A stretch of 64,000 nucleotides of DNA from Leclercia adecarboxylata (GTDB taxonomy: Bacteria > Pseudomonadota > Gammaproteobacteria > Enterobacterales > Enterobacteriaceae): contig LR590464.1 of the NCBI GenBank assembly GCA_901472455.1, forward strand, positions 2,604,001 to 2,668,000. The letters are read 5' to 3'. Made by a program: the position numbers and the translations under genes. The notes under the pieces are model-generated. The model worked only from the letters and a program-made list of their open reading frames with translations. It made no database searches and was not told the origin of the DNA. Below are positions 48,620-60,036 of this stretch, piece by piece; position 1 is the stretch's first letter, and the number at the start of each line of letters is the position of its first letter.

Positions 48620-50162
48620 TTACTCGTCGCCTTTCTTCTGGCTCAGACCGTACTCGCGCAGTTTATTGGCAATGGCGGTATGCGAAACGCCCAACCGTTT
48701 CGCCAGCTTACGCGTACTAGGGTAGTTACGATACAGCTGCGTCAATACCGAACGTTCAAAACGGCTGGTAATGTCATCCAGCGATCCTTCCATCGCCTCT
48801 TCGCCCACCGCCACCGTACCGGCGTCATAATCCGGCAGCAAAATGTCCTGCGGCCGCAGCTCATAGCCTTCAAGCTGGGTCAGCGCGCGATAGATCGCAT
48901 TTTTCAGCTGTCGAATATTGCCCGGCCAGCCGTAGCGGGTAAGAACCGTGTTGAGATCGGCTGAAAACTTTGGTCGCGGGATGCCTTGTTCATCGGCAAA
49001 GCGCGCCACAAACAGCTCGGTCAGCGGCATGATGTCCTGCGGGCAATCGCGCAGCGGCGGGATATTCAACGTCAGTACGTTAAGGCGATAATAGAGATCT
49101 TCTCGGAAGACGCCCTTCTGCACCAACTCAACCAGGTTCTTCTGGGTGGCACAGATCACGCGCACATCCACATGCACCTCATGATCTTCTCCCACCCGGC
49201 GGAATGTGCCGTCATTAAGGAAACGCAGGAGTTTGGCCTGCATCCGCGGCGACATTTCGCCAATTTCATCCAGCAGCACCGAGCCGCCGTTGGCCTGCTC
49301 AAAGAAGCCTTTTTTGCCTTCCGGGGCGTGGCCGAACAGCTCGCTTTCAACAGCATCTTCCGGGATGGAAGCACAGTTCAGCGCCAGATAGGGTTTGCCC
49401 GCGCGCGGGCCTGCCTGATGCACCGCATGAGCCAGCAGATCTTTGCCGGTGCCAGTTTCTCCGGTGATGAGCAAAGGTGCCGTCAGATTCGCCAGCTTAC
49501 GCGCCTGCTCCACCACGTGGCGCATTTTCGGGCTGACGGCGATGATCTGGCTGAAGGCGCTGACATCCTGGCTGGACAGGTTTTGCAGCTGACGCCCCAT
49601 GCGAACCGTCGAGCGCAGCATGAATCACTGAGCCGGTCAAGGTGCGGTCGTCGTTGTCGCCCTGCAGATAGACCGGGTGATCTCCATCAGGAAGTTCTGC
49701 CCGTTGATGATCACATGCTCGCTGTGGGGTGGATCGCGGGTTGCTCTCCAGCCAGCGCTGGAAGTTAAAGCCGGGGATCAACTGGGCGGCATTGTGGCTG
49801 CTGAGTTTCTCTTGCTCCTGGGCAAACAGCTGGCAGCTCGCCAGGTTAGCCCGGTCAATTTTGCCTTTCAAATCCAATGATAAGAACGGCTCCGGCATCG
49901 CTTCCAGCAGCGCGCTGAGGGCCAGATGTTCACGCTCGGAGGGCATCCAGGGTACGGTGCGAACATCCGTAACGCCAGCGATACGGCGAATTTCAGCCAT
50001 TAAGCTGCTGAAGGTATCGAATGCAATTTCGGCAAAGTTCAGGTAAATCTTCCCGATTGGGTCGATCTCGATGCCACGCAGATCAATGCTACGCAAAACA
50101 AGGAGATCAAGTAACTCGCGAGTCAGGCCGAGACGGTCCTTACAAAATACTTCCAGACGCAT
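48620..50162 (-). CDS. tyrR: Aromatic amino acid regulator TyrR (frameshifted)
   Basis: TyrR controls aromatic amino acid synthesis and transport genes, acting as repressor or activator with Tyr, Phe or Trp. An N-terminal ACT domain (MRLEVFCKDRLGLTRELLDLLVLRSIDLRG) and a PAS-like region precede the AAA+ core: LLITGETGTGKDLLAHAVHQ (Walker A), GSVLLDEIGEMSPRMQAKLL (Walker B). The C-terminal Fis-type helix-turn-helix is STRKLAKRLGVSHTAIANKLREYG. Breaks near 49620, 49665 and 49735, in the PAS-to-AAA linker. The corrected length, about 514 residues, matches E. coli. A TyrR box upstream indicates autoregulation. Confidence 0.95.
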
Positions 50163-50230
50163 GGGAAAATCACTCTATAAGCCAGTAACCCTGAAATGAT
50201 AAGCCAGATATCGGTAATCGGGAAGATAGC

Positions 50231-50248
50231 TGTCAACAAATATTGACA
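50231..50248. promoter_or_regulatory. TyrR box upstream of tyrR
   Basis: TGTCAA-N6-TTGACA fits the TyrR box consensus TGTAAA-N6-TTTACA, keeping the essential G and C 14 bases apart. The palindrome extends to 9 bp per arm (50228-50251). It lies about 70 bases before the tyrR start, consistent with the autoregulation known in E. coli. Confidence 0.8.
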
Positions 50249-50259
50249 GCTTGTGAACC

Positions 50260-51345
50260 TCATGACGGAATATTGTGCGAGTAGATGTAACTACTGCGGT
50301 TTTTGTTGAGGGTTTCTTTCAGCTGACCAATCAATTCCCGGCGGAAATCGCTCAAGCGTGGTTTATCCTCCGCTGTCCACGGCAGAGGACGGCACAACTC
50401 CATCGCTTTGATCCCAAGTCTTGCAGTCAGCAATCCGGCGCCAATTCCCTGGGCTGCGCGGGCCGAGAAACGTGCGGCCAGATCCTGCGACATCCAGTCC
50501 ATGCCTACTTCACGTACCACCTCACTGGCTCCGGCAAAGGCCATATTCAGCAGCACGAGGCGAAACAGACGCAGACGGCTGTAATAGCCCAACTCAATGC
50601 CGTACAGGGCGGCGATACGATTGATGAGACGCAGGTTGCGCCAGGCGATAAAGGCCATGTCCACCAGCGCCAACGGGCTGACGGCAATCATCAGGGTCGA
50701 CTCAGCCGCCGAGCGGCTGATCTCCCGCCGCGCCTGGCTGTCCAGCACCGGCTGGACCAGATGGACATACAGCGAGACCACTTCCCGGTCATTCTGCGTT
50801 TCATGAATAGCGGCATACCAGCGTTGCAGAGCCGGATGAGACTGATCCAGCCCGGCCTGTTTCGCCAGTTTTTCGCAAAACACCCGTCCGTGGCCGGTGC
50901 CGTGGCTCTGCATCAAATCACGGGCTTCATCACGTTCGTGTGCGCGCTGGCGCAGTCGCCATAAGCGGCGCCCACTCGGTAGCGGATGGAGCCTACGCCT
51001 GCCCCGACGATCAATGCCCCGGCCGCACAACCGCCCAGCGCCACCCAATCCTGGGTTTGCCAGGCCATTCATCGCCCACTGCACGCCCCTGCCCGACGAC
51101 CGTTACACCGGCAACCACCAGCCCGGCGCTCACCATTCTGCGCCACAGGCCTGCGTTTAGGACGCAGCGCCGCTTCGACCACGGCTTCAACTTGCCCCTC
51201 TTCGGCGGGGAGCATATCGGAAACGACCGGGGAAAACTGTTCTGCCTGGGTCGTATTGAAGGTTTGGGCGGCCTTGAAGGCCTCCTGCTGTTCCTGCTCC
51301 AGGCGTACCGCTAAAATCCATACGCGGTTTTAAGGGTTCGGTCAT
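50260..51345 (-). CDS. ycjF: Inner-membrane protein YcjF, DUF697 (frameshifted)
   Basis: Membrane protein encoded with ycjX; its role is not established. From ATG 51345 ([13 protein letters not shown]) it has an N-terminal disordered region, two membrane helices in the broken part around 51000-51100, and the DUF697-type C-terminal domain. That domain includes [60 protein letters not shown]. Breaks occur near 51290, 51150, 51060 and 50945. The end [15 protein letters not shown] is at 50260. Corrected length about 355 residues, like E. coli YcjF. The start overlaps the ycjX stop (ATGA). Confidence 0.92.
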
Positions 51346-52749
51346 CGCCAATTTATCTCCAATTAAAAACTCCAGCGCGGCATCGAGGCGAATGTGCGGT
51401 AGCGGCTGATCGACCGTCATAACCTGCGGGCGAAAGGGCTTCGAACTGGAAGCCCTGCTTTTCCCAGAACGCCCTGGCCGGGCAGCCGGGCAGGCACCTC
51501 GCCGGGATAGACTGTTAACGGCGCACCATCACTCAGACGATGACCGCGCAGCGCCGGGGATCTTGTCGCCATTGACGTCAATCAATCCGGCTCTGGGTAG
51601 CCTGCACCGAGGCCAGTCCCAGACAATCCATGCTAATACCTTCAAACGCCGCGTTTTGCCATGCATCCTGCACCAGTTGCTGTAACAGCGAGACCATATT
51701 GGCATGCTGATCCACCGTAACGTGGTCCGCCTTGGTGGCGGCAAACAGCAGCTTGTCGATGACTGGCGAGAACAGGCGGCGGAACAGTGTGCGCTGGTCC
51801 ATAGTGGAAGCTCTGCATCAATTGGGGTGAGCGCAAGGCGCATATCGTTGAAGGCCTGCGGCCCGCTGTTGAGCGGCTGCAGGCAATCCACCAGCACAAT
51901 CTGGCGGTCGAAGCGTAAAAAAATGGTTGGTGTAGAACCCTTTCACCACTTTTTCGCAGTAATAGTTGAAACGCTCGCGCAGCATCCCGACGTTGGTCTG
52001 TTTATCCGCCTGGGCGAGCTTCGATTCACCGAAGGCGTCCACGTCCGGCCATGGGAAAAATTGCAGCGCCGGGGCGCCTGCCATATCCCCTGGCAGTACA
52101 AAGCGGCCCGGCTGGATAAAGTGCAGCCCCTCTTTCTTGCATGATGCAGGTAATCGGTCCAGGCTTCCGAGATGGCCGCCAGCCGGTTTTCGTCGGCGGG
52201 TGCCAGTGGATCCAGTCCCTCACACAGGGCACGCCAGCGGGCTGACCAGGCCGCGCGTTGTCCCTGTAATAAACCGGTCATCTGCCGCGACCAGCTCAGG
52301 TAGTCCTGCGTCAGCATCGGCAGATCGAGCAGCCATTCGCCAGGATAATCGACAATCTCCAGATTAGAGGGTGGAGGTCTCTGTAAAGTGACGCAGCAGC
52401 GAATCGTTCGAACGATAGCGCAGCGCCAGGCGGATTTCGCTCACGCCACGGGTCGGCGTTGGCCAGGTGGGCGGAGAGCCATACAGCTGGGCCAACCCTT
52501 CATCGTAAGTAAACCGGGGTATGCCAAAATCACGCTGCGGCACACGCTTCACGCCAAGAAGACGCTCTTCACGCACGGCGCTCAGCAAGGGTAAACGCGC
52601 CCCGGCATGCAGGTTAAGGAGCTGATTGACCATCGCCGTAATAAAAGCCGTTTTACCGCTGCGGCTCAGGCCGGTGACCGCGAGGCGCAAATGGACGGTC
52701 AACCCCACGATTGATCAGAGAATTGAGTTCACTTTTTAAATCGCTTCAT
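51342..52749 (-). CDS. ycjX: P-loop protein YcjX, DUF463 (frameshifted)
   Basis: Heat-shock-linked P-loop NTPase of unknown cell role, often paired with YcjF. The start MKRFKSELNSLINRGVDR is at 52749, followed by the Walker A GLSRSGKTAFITAMVNQLLN. Other conserved stretches are GVKRVPQRDFGIPRFTYDEGLAQLYG, MLTQDYLSWSRQMTGLLQGQR, ADENRLAAISEAWTDYLHHAR and LQFFPWPDV. Late motifs are ATKADHVTVDQHANMVSLLQQLVQDAWQNAAFEG and PLPHIRLDAALEFLIGDKL. Breaks near 52725, 52700, 52370, 52140, 51920, 51810, 51590, 51490, 51425 and 51352. Corrected length is about 465 residues as in E. coli. Overlaps ycjF by four bases. Confidence 0.93.
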
Positions 52750-52800
52750 CTCGGTCCTTCATTGCCTGCCAGTATGGAATAACTTGCTTCAGAATACAGT

Positions 52801-52827
52801 AAATTGGGGCAGATCGTTGATTATCAA
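52801..52827 (-). promoter_or_regulatory. Possible sigma-32 promoter of ycjX-ycjF
   Basis: On the minus strand CCCCAATTT (52801-52809) resembles the sigma-32 -10 element CCCCATNT. TTGATAA (52821-52827), 11 bases upstream, resembles the -35 element CTTGAAA. E. coli ycjX is heat-shock inducible, which fits, but the match is imperfect. Confidence 0.45.
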
Positions 52828-52903
52828 TTCATAATTATTGCTATTGCCGTTTTTTCTCCAGTAAGATGACCCGCATTGCCGTCTATCGGAGCGAGTAAGG
52901 TGT

Positions 52904-53914
52904 ATGTCACCCACCATTTATGATATTGCGCGAGTTGCTGGCGTTTCGAAATCAACCGTGTCCCGGGTACTGAATAAGCAAACGAATATTTCCCCTGAAG
53001 CCAGGGAAAAAGTGTTGAAGGCGATTGAAGAATTAAATTATCAGCCTAATAAGGTTGCCCGCGCTCTCACTTCTTCTGGCTTTGACGCCATCATGGTTAT
53101 TTCGACCCGTTCAACGAAAACGACTGCAGGCAATCCTTTTTTCTCAGATGTCCTTCATGCCATTACGGCAAAAGCAGAAGAGGAAGGGTTTGACGTCATT
53201 TTGCAAACGTCAAAAAGCAGTGAAGACGATCTGTTGAAATGCGTGAACAAAATAAAACAAAAGATGATTAAAGGGATCATCATGCTAAGTTCTCCGGCAA
53301 ATGAATCCTTTTTCTCAACGCTGGACGCGTATGGCGTACCGGTGGTTGTAATCGGTAAAGTCGTGGGTGAATTTCAAAATATCTACTCTGTCGATACCGA
53401 TAATTTTCACGACAGTGCCACCTTGACAGAGGCCTTTATTAAGGCCGGTCGACGCAAAATAGCCTGCCTGCACGCGCCGCTTGATTACCACGTTTCTATT
53501 GATCGTCTGGCAGGTTATAAATCCAGCCTGGAAAAAAATCATATTGCTATTAACCCGGCGTGGATCGTTGATGGGGGATATACTCACGAGAGTGCCCTGT
53601 CGGCCGCCCGGGAATTACTTTCATCAGCTACGCCACCGGATGCGGTATTTGCCACCGACAGCATGAAGTTGCTCAGTCTTTATCGTGCAGCGGAGGCGTT
53701 AAATGTGGCCCTCCCGGAACAGGTTGCAGTGGCGGGTTACAGTGATCCCATGCTTTCTCTCATTTTGACACCTGCTCCCGGGGGGTTTGATATCCCAACC
53801 CGCAGACTGGGTGAAGAGAGTTGCAATCTGCTGTTCAACCGTATTGCAGGTAAACCCGCCTCCCATAAAGTGTTGGTTGAAACCCACTTTTCATTTGCTG
53901 ACTCCGTTCGTTAA
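52904..53914 (+). CDS. ycjW: LacI-family regulator YcjW of the ycj operon
   Basis: Intact 336-residue LacI-type repressor. The N-terminal headpiece is [46 protein letters not shown] (residues ~3-50), and the sugar-binding core contains [27 protein letters not shown] and [10 protein letters not shown]. The C-terminal [17 protein letters not shown] is typical. It is divergent from ycjX and convergent with ompG. By position and family it should control the ycj glucoside operon; the inducer is unknown here. Confidence 0.94.
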   Translation: MSPTIYDIARVAGVSKSTVSRVLNKQTNISPEAREKVLKAIEELNYQPNKVARALTSSGFDAIMVISTRSTKTTAGNPFFSDVLHAITAKAEEEGFDVILQTSKSSEDDLLKCVNKIKQKMIKGIIMLSSPANESFFSTLDAYGVPVVVIGKVVGEFQNIYSVDTDNFHDSATLTEAFIKAGRRKIACLHAPLDYHVSIDRLAGYKSSLEKNHIAINPAWIVDGGYTHESALSAARELLSSATPPDAVFATDSMKLLSLYRAAEALNVALPEQVAVAGYSDPMLSLILTPAPGGFDIPTRRLGEESCNLLFNRIAGKPASHKVLVETHFSFADSVR

Positions 53915-53916
53915 AA

Positions 53917-53936
53917 CCAGGGGCCGTAGCCCCTGG
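53917..53936. terminator. Hairpin between convergent ycjW and ompG
   Basis: Perfect 8-bp stem CCAGGGGC / GCCCCTGG with loop CGTA, two bases after the ycjW stop and 11 bases from the ompG stop. On the minus strand it is followed by TTTTAAC. No long U-run on the plus side. Confidence 0.6.
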
Positions 53937-53947
53937 TAAGCAGCCTG

Positions 53948-54865
53948 TCAGAACGCGTAATTTACGCCAACACCGGCGTAGTGGAAACGATCGTTCTTGC
54001 CTTCATCGTGGTTTTGCCACTCATAGGCATATTCCAGCGTCATGGATAAACCATTGTTGAAATCATAGGCATACAAGAGACCCAGCCGGTTAAAATCATG
54101 CCCTTCACGGGAAGGATCGTCCTGCCAGTCCCAGTTCGACCAGCGGTCCAGACCCAGGCGAGTATAAGGCGTTAACGTGGTTTGCCCCATTGAAACAGGC
54201 AGATAGGCGCGAATCTCCTGGGTAGCAAATTCACCATTATTACGCGAACCATCCATATTAAATCCGCGTTCTAAATAATAATTTATTTTCGCGGAGAAAA
54301 TATCGTTAATGGTCCAGGTAAAGCCGGTTTCCGTTTCAACACGGCTGTCAGCATAACCTGTTTTTTCAAGATCGTTAGCAAACTGATACATGGCTAACCA
54401 GCCGCTAAAACGCCAGTCATCGGTTAATTTTACATCCCAGTCAGGCTGGATTTTATAGCGCTGCATATTCGCGCTGCCGTCTTTAGCGCCGTGCTCATCT
54501 TTAAAGTGGTAGCCATAATTACGAAAACCGCCGGTCAGGCCGAGCGTCAAATCATCGGTACCAATAAAACGATAGCGCAATTCGAATTCTGGACGATCAA
54601 AATAACTGCCGCGGGTCATGCTACTATACTCAACCGTGCCCTCCTGATACATGGCAAGAGAGAACGTCCATGCATCCCAGGTTGCATTAAACCATACGGA
54701 TGGTTCATATTAACCCATCTTTATCTTCGCCCTGGCCTTCGACGTTTTCAATTTCGTTACATGGCCCCGATATTAAATTCCCCACTGTTTCGCCGTTTCG
54801 GTTGCTTGTGCGCAGCTAACCCCTGCGCAGAGAACAAGCGCAGCACTTTTTAGTAGAGTACTCAT
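53948..54865 (-). CDS. ompG: Monomeric outer-membrane porin OmpG (frameshifted)
   Basis: OmpG is a 14-stranded monomeric beta-barrel with a large pore suited to oligosaccharides. The signal peptide from ATG 54865 (MSTLLKSAALVLCAG...CAQA) is followed by NIGAMYEIENVEGQGEDKDGLYEPSVWFNA after frame correction. The main part is uninterrupted: FDRPEFELRYRF, LTLGLTGGFRNYGYHF, KIQPDWDVKLTDDWRFSGWLAMYQFAND, EIRAYLPVSMGQTTLTPYTRLGLDRWSNWDWQDDP. It ends FHYAGVGVNYAF with a C-terminal Phe. Breaks near 54780, 54755 and 54710. It probably feeds the ycj glucoside pathway. Confidence 0.93.
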
Positions 54866-54891
54866 TAAAATATTCCCTCATTATTAACAGA

Positions 54892-54919
54892 TAAAAAAAC
54901 CGGAAATTCGCATTTCCGG
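54892..54919 (-). terminator. Terminator between ycjV and ompG
   Basis: Stem CCGGAAAT / ATTTCCGG with loop TCGC (54900-54919), followed by seven U on the minus strand. It lies 12 bases after the ycjV stop and 26 bases before the ompG start, with no room for a new promoter between. Confidence 0.85.
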
Positions 54920-54931
54920 CCAACACGCTTA

Positions 54932-56019
54932 TTATCGAATAGCCATTTTCAGTCTCAGCGTCAAAGAAATGGCACTTATTCATATCGAACTGGATACCAA
55001 TATTATCTCCTGCCGCATAGTCATTCGCCGCACCAGCGCGCACAACCAGCTCATGCCCGCCGACGCTGGCATAAAGCATAAACTCAGCCCCGGTCAGTTC
55101 AGCTACGCTGACTTTGGCGTTAATGCTTTCATGTCCGCTTTGAGGGGTAACAATATCTTCCGGCCGGATGCCAAATACCACGGCTTTACGCTGATAACCT
55201 CCCGTATTCAGAGCCGCAAGCTTGTCCTCCGGTATAGCCATACGTAATGTTTCGGTCACGAAATAACCATCGTCTATCGCACCGCGGAATGAAATTCATC
55301 GCGGGGGAGCCGATAAAGCCAGCCACGAACATATTGGCCGGCTCGTTATACACCTGCTTTGGCGGCCCCCAACCTGCTGAATGATACCGTCCTTCAGGAT
55401 CACAATACGGGTCGCCATGGTCATGGCTTCCGTCTGATCGTGGGTGACGTAAATCATGGTGGTGTTAAGCTTCTGGTGTAGCTTGCTGATTTCAGCACGC
55501 ATCTGTACACGGAGCTTGGCGTCGAGGTTTGAGAGGGGGTTCATCCATCAGGAACACCCCGGCTTCCCGGACGATCGCCCGGCCTAACGCCACGCGCTGC
55601 CGCTGGCCACCGGACAAGGCCCCAGGCTTGCGCTTGAGGTAGTCGCGTAAGCCCAGGATCTGGGCTGCCCAGTTAACCCGCTCCTCGATCACCGCTGGCG
55701 CGATTTTTTGCATCTTCAGGCCAAACGCCATGTTGTCGTAGACCGTCATATGCGGATAGAGCGCGTAGTTCTGGAAAACCATGGCGATATCACGGGATTT
55801 AGCCGGAACATCGTTCATGCACACGCCGTCGATCACCAGCTCGCCAGCGCTGATCTCCTCCAGCCCGGCAATCATGCGCAGCGTCGTCGATTTGCCGCAT
55901 CCTGAAGGTCCGACGAAGACAATAAACTCTTTGTCCTCAATTTCGAGGTTGAAATCCTTCACCACGTGAACGTGGTTGTCATAGATTTTCTGAATGTGTT
56001 TCAGGGAGAGTTGAGCCAT
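54932..56019 (-). CDS. ycjV: Sugar ABC transporter ATP-binding protein (frameshifted)
   Basis: MalK/UgpC-type ATPase for the YcjN-O-P importer. Walker [19 protein letters not shown]-loop [13 protein letters not shown], signature [16 protein letters not shown], Walker B FLMDEP, then H-loop [27 protein letters not shown]-terminal TOBE-type regulatory domain follows ([50 protein letters not shown]). Breaks near 55545, 55365, 55285 and 54950. The probable end is ETENAIR with stop at 54932. Corrected length about 360 residues, full-sized for this family. As I recall, the K-12 copy is truncated, but here the C-terminal domain is present. ATG 56019 starts [14 protein letters not shown]. Confidence 0.93.
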
Positions 56020-56021
56020 TG

Positions 56022-56699
56022 TTAGTTCCTTATCAGTACCGTCCGCGAGGCCCAGAAATCTGTCAGGCATTTCCAGGTCAGTTCCCGCGTTGAATGAAGT
56101 TGTATTCCCCCCTCATCGAGGCCAGGCCCAATCCCCACCGACAACATTCCTGCCGCGTTGATTGCCTGAATACCCGCGGCGGCATCTTCAATACCGATGG
56201 CCTCCCGTGGAGAGACATTCAGTCCCGCACAGGCGGCAAGGAAAATCTCCGGGTCCGGTTTGGAACGGGCAATGCGGGAAGCATCGGCGCAAAAATCAAA
56301 CGCATGGTCTATACCCAGCGCCTGCAATATTCCCGGGGCATTCAGAGACACGGAGGCGAGGCCCGTTTTGACATTCGCCGCCCGGATCCCGGCAAGCACC
56401 TCGCGGATCCCCGGCAGCAGCGAGTCCTGCGTCAGCGAGGCTAACGACCGGACATAGAGAGCGTTCTTTTTAGCCGCCAGCGCCAGGCGTTGCTGTTCGT
56501 TAAACGCCCCCTCTTTCCCGCCATAGCGCAGGATCCGCTGCAAGGAGTCCATGCGGCTAATTCCCTTGAGCTCTTCATTGAAGGTTTCGTCAATGGATAT
56601 GCCAATCTCCTGCGCCACGGTACGCCAGGCCAGAAAGTGGAGGTGCGCAGTGTCGGTAATCACGCCATCCAGATCGAATACAACCGCCTTAAGCATCAT
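56022..56699 (-). CDS. ycjU: Beta-phosphoglucomutase
   Basis: HAD-superfamily mutase (also called pgmB) that converts beta-glucose 1-phosphate to glucose 6-phosphate. It thus handles the product of the YcjT phosphorylase. Intact, 225 residues. Motif [19 protein letters not shown] has the nucleophile Asp and the acid/base Asp two residues on. The cap region contains [14 protein letters not shown], and the phosphate/metal motifs are [21 protein letters not shown] and [17 protein letters not shown]. The start overlaps the end of ycjT by 11 bases; it ends two bases before ycjV. Confidence 0.95.
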   Translation of the reverse strand: MMLKAVVFDLDGVITDTAHLHFLAWRTVAQEIGISIDETFNEELKGISRMDSLQRILRYGGKEGAFNEQQRLALAAKKNALYVRSLASLTQDSLLPGIREVLAGIRAANVKTGLASVSLNAPGILQALGIDHAFDFCADASRIARSKPDPEIFLAACAGLNVSPREAIGIEDAAAGIQAINAAGMLSVGIGPGLDEGGIQLHSTRELTWKCLTDFWASRTVLIRN

Positions 56700-58968
56700 G
56701 GCTTCCCTCCGTGGTAGCGGTCCCAGTAACAGATGTCATAAAGTCCATGTAAGCAAAAGCCTGCGCCCCCGTTACGCTAAGGTTTTTGCCCCATAGCGTT
56801 AAGGTGACAGGTGCCGAGGTCTCAACCGTTAACGCCTCATTTTCAACGGTGAAGCGCATGTTTGCGTTCCGCCAGCGCAACGGGAAAATGAGTTTTTGCC
56901 AGTGGGCAGGAAGTTTCGGCGCCAGATGCAGTTCCCCGTCCACAATCTGTACACCCGCAAATCCCTGAACGACGCCAGACCAGATAGCACCGGTCGCGGC
57001 GGCATGAATACCGTCATCGCTGCTGTGCGGATCGTCACCCAGATCGATAGCAACACCGTCACGCCAGAAGGCGTAAGCCCCTTCCGTATCCCCGCAACGC
57101 GCGGTGACAATCCCGTGGATGGTTTTACTGAGCGACGAGTCGTGGATGGTGCGCGACTCGTAAAACGCCAGATTGGCGGCACACTGTTGTGAGGTAAAGC
57201 GTTCCGGCAACAGGTAGTTGAGCATGACCACATCCGCCTGCTTAAGGATCTGCATCTCGTTCACTTCAGCGCGTGAATAGTCCAGCAGGATGGTCTGTTT
57301 CCCCGCCTGCGCTTTGTAGCGGCTCAGGTCGATAGCCGGTTTTGCCATAAAGGTATCATCCTGTGGGATTACACCGTCGGCATTGGCTTCGGGTAGCCAT
57401 AAGCGCGTCAGAAAATCGGCGGCCTTTTCCGTAAAGCGCACATCCTCACGGTTAAACATCGACATAAACCGGCAAGCGCTGGCGACGTTATGCCAGGCAA
57501 GGTAGTTGGTATAAGCGTTGTTGTTCACGTGTTCCGTGTATTCATCCGGCCCAATCACGTCATGGATTTCGAGACGCCCTTTGACGTCGGTGGCCCGCCC
57601 CATCCAGAACGACGCGGTTTCCATCAGCAGCGTCACCCCTTCATTACGCATAAAGGCGTCATCCTGCGTCGCCTGCCAGTAAGCGACGACGGCCCAGGCA
57701 ATATCTGCCACGATGTGATGTTCGGCCAGCGCGGAGGCCACCTTCTGGCGTACCCCCGTGCGAATATTGATCGCCGCGAACTCTGGCGTCTCTTCCTCCC
57801 CGCTTGCTGCGCTTTCCCAGGGGAACAGCGCGCCAGGCCAGCCGTTACGACGGGCCTTCGCGCGTGCGCCCGGGAGGTTCAGCCAGCGGTAACGCAGCAG
57901 ACTGCGTGCTATCTGCGGACGGTTGAACAGATGGAAAGGCAGAAGGAATATTTCGGTATCCCAGAAGACGTGGCCTTTATAGCCCTCACCGGTCAACCCT
58001 TTGGCCGCGATGCTGCATCGTTCGTCATGGGAAGGCGTCATGGCTGTCAAATGCCAGACCGCGTAATCCAGCGCCATCTGGTCCTGATGTTCCGTGGATG
58101 CCACCTCCACCCGGCAATCGCGCCAGACCTTCTCCCAGGCGCAGGCTGAACGCGCCAGCAAAGAGGCGTAACCGCTGGTGGCACAGGCTTTAAGTTCGGC
58201 CAGCGCATGACGGGCGAAGGTTTCCACGGAGAGTGCTCTGTCGCTGCGGTGAGCCACCCACACCAGTTTCTCGAGCGTGACGGTCTCACCGCGGGGAACC
58301 GTCAGCGCATGGTGAACCTGGACGCGGCGGTTTTTGGCGGTGAAGCAACTGTCGCTGTCTGCTGAAAGGCGACAGAACGCGGAGATCACCACATCAGATG
58401 CATGGTCCTGTGTTTCGTAAATCCCCTGCATATAGTGCTGGTCAAATACCCTCACCGACATCTCATCCAGATGCTGCCTGCCGCTGTTGGTTTGAGTGGC
58501 GTCAATGCCGGTTTTCAAACCCACCTGCGCGGAGGCATCCAGTGGCGTGATGGCAAGTTGCATTGCCACTAACGGCAGGGGATCCAGCGCCACAAAACGG
58601 CGGCTTTCCAGCCGGTAGTCTTTTCCTTCAGGCGAGCGCCAGACGACGCTGCGACGCAGCTCGCCGTTGGCAAAAGCCAGCTCGCGTTGCCAGCTCAGGA
58701 TCTCACCGGATAACAGGCTAAAGTTCTTGCCATCCAGCTCGATATCAAAACCGATAACATCCGGGAGATTAACCAGTTCGTTGGTCTCGTTACGACCCGC
58801 GCGATGGTAGAGGCCAGCAAGGTACATCCCTCTGGTTTGCCGGGTGTAGTCTTCCTCATGCGTGGCGCGAATGCCCATATAGCCGTTACCGCAGGCCATA
58901 ATGGACGCGTATTTATTCAGGCTGTGCGGGCAGAAGCCCGGATCGGTTAATACAGACAGGTTCAGCAT
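56689..58968 (-). CDS. ycjT: Kojibiose phosphorylase (GH65)
   Basis: Intact 759-residue glycoside hydrolase family 65 phosphorylase. E. coli YcjT splits kojibiose (alpha-1,2-glucobiose) with phosphate to glucose and beta-glucose 1-phosphate. Domain order: N-terminal beta-sandwich ([28 protein letters not shown]), then the (alpha/alpha)6 barrel with [30 protein letters not shown]-type [16 protein letters not shown] and the catalytic-acid segment [32 protein letters not shown] and the phosphate-site region [18 protein letters not shown] follow. The start overlaps the ycjS stop by seven bases. Confidence 0.94.
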   Translation of the reverse strand: MLNLSVLTDPGFCPHSLNKYASIMACGNGYMGIRATHEEDYTRQTRGMYLAGLYHRAGRNETNELVNLPDVIGFDIELDGKNFSLLSGEILSWQRELAFANGELRRSVVWRSPEGKDYRLESRRFVALDPLPLVAMQLAITPLDASAQVGLKTGIDATQTNSGRQHLDEMSVRVFDQHYMQGIYETQDHASDVVISAFCRLSADSDSCFTAKNRRVQVHHALTVPRGETVTLEKLVWVAHRSDRALSVETFARHALAELKACATSGYASLLARSACAWEKVWRDCRVEVASTEHQDQMALDYAVWHLTAMTPSHDERCSIAAKGLTGEGYKGHVFWDTEIFLLPFHLFNRPQIARSLLRYRWLNLPGARAKARRNGWPGALFPWESAASGEEETPEFAAINIRTGVRQKVASALAEHHIVADIAWAVVAYWQATQDDAFMRNEGVTLLMETASFWMGRATDVKGRLEIHDVIGPDEYTEHVNNNAYTNYLAWHNVASACRFMSMFNREDVRFTEKAADFLTRLWLPEANADGVIPQDDTFMAKPAIDLSRYKAQAGKQTILLDYSRAEVNEMQILKQADVVMLNYLLPERFTSQQCAANLAFYESRTIHDSSLSKTIHGIVTARCGDTEGAYAFWRDGVAIDLGDDPHSSDDGIHAAATGAIWSGVVQGFAGVQIVDGELHLAPKLPAHWQKLIFPLRWRNANMRFTVENEALTVETSAPVTLTLWGKNLSVTGAQAFAYMDFMTSVTGTATTEGSHDA

Positions 58969-60022
58969 AACGTCACGCTTTCCCCTTTTTCGGCGGATTC
59001 ATACAGTGCGGCAACTAATTGCTGGATCACCAGCCCCTGCTCCGCATCGGCGATCATGACCGGCTCCCCCAGCACGTGACGAACAAAGGCATCCATGCTG
59101 CGTAAATGCCGCTGGTCGTCAGCCTCTTCACGCTGGGTAAGGGTCTGTAACACACCAGCGTCATCCTGGTAGATATGGGCCGGAAACAGCGTTGCACCTG
59201 CCTTCTCACCGCAGAAGGCGACATTCATGATCGACTGCTCGCGGATATTCAGGGCAAAGGAGGTATCCAGACGCAGGATGCCGCCGTTGCAGAATTTGAT
59301 CGTGCCAAACAGGGCATCCTCAACGGTAAATTGCGCAGGATCCCACGCGCCGAACTGGCCGCTGTTTTTATGGGTGCCCAGCTTCTGAAAGCTGTGCGCC
59401 GTGACGCGTTTTACCTGCGGGAAACCCAGCACATACATCGCGGCATCCAGCATATGAATACCGATATCAATCAGGGGGCCGCCCCCCCCTGCAGCGATTT
59501 GTTGGTAAAAACGCCCCCATCCGGGTACACCGCAGCGGCGCAGCGCCTGCGCCGTGGTGAAGTAAATTTCACCGAATGTTCCGCTCAGCACCGCCTCACG
59601 CAGCAGTTGCGTATCGAGTGCAAAACGATGGTGAAAATCATACGCCAGCACTTTGCCCGCCCCGGCGGGCCGCGACGCGCATTTCATCGGCCTCTTGTGG
59701 CGTCATGGCGGGTGGGTTTTTCACACATCACATGACACCCGGCATTCAGCGCCGTCATGGCATGTTCAAAATGAAAGCGGTTGGGGGAACAAACGCTCAC
59801 CACATCCGGTTTAACCGCCTGTAGCATCTCTTGTGCGTCCTGCCATGCCGCAGGGATAGCATGACGTTCCGCGAACGCCTGTGCCTGCTCCAGGCGGCTG
59901 TCCATGACAGCCACCATCTGAACATCGCTGCGCGTGGCGTAATACGAGGCATGCACTTTATCCGCGACCTGCCCGGCACCAATGATGGCGACGCGCAGGG
60001 GCGAAGGTGTTGAAGCACTCAT
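58962..60022 (-). CDS. ycjS: D-glucoside 3-dehydrogenase YcjS (frameshifted)
   Basis: Gfo/Idh/MocA-family oxidoreductase. In E. coli YcjS oxidises C3 of D-glucosides to 3-keto-glucosides. The NAD site is RVAIIGAGQVADKVHASYY, the conserved EKP dyad is in GCHVMCEKP, and the catalytic lysine/histidine region is GKVLAYDFHHRFALD and GGPLIDIGIHMLDAAMYVLGFP. A single break near 59690 falls just after EKP. ATG 60022 (MSASTPSPLRV) has AAGGA upstream and lies 14 bases after the ycjR stop. Corrected length about 352 residues. Confidence 0.93.
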
Positions 60023-60036
60023 CACGCTCGTCATCC

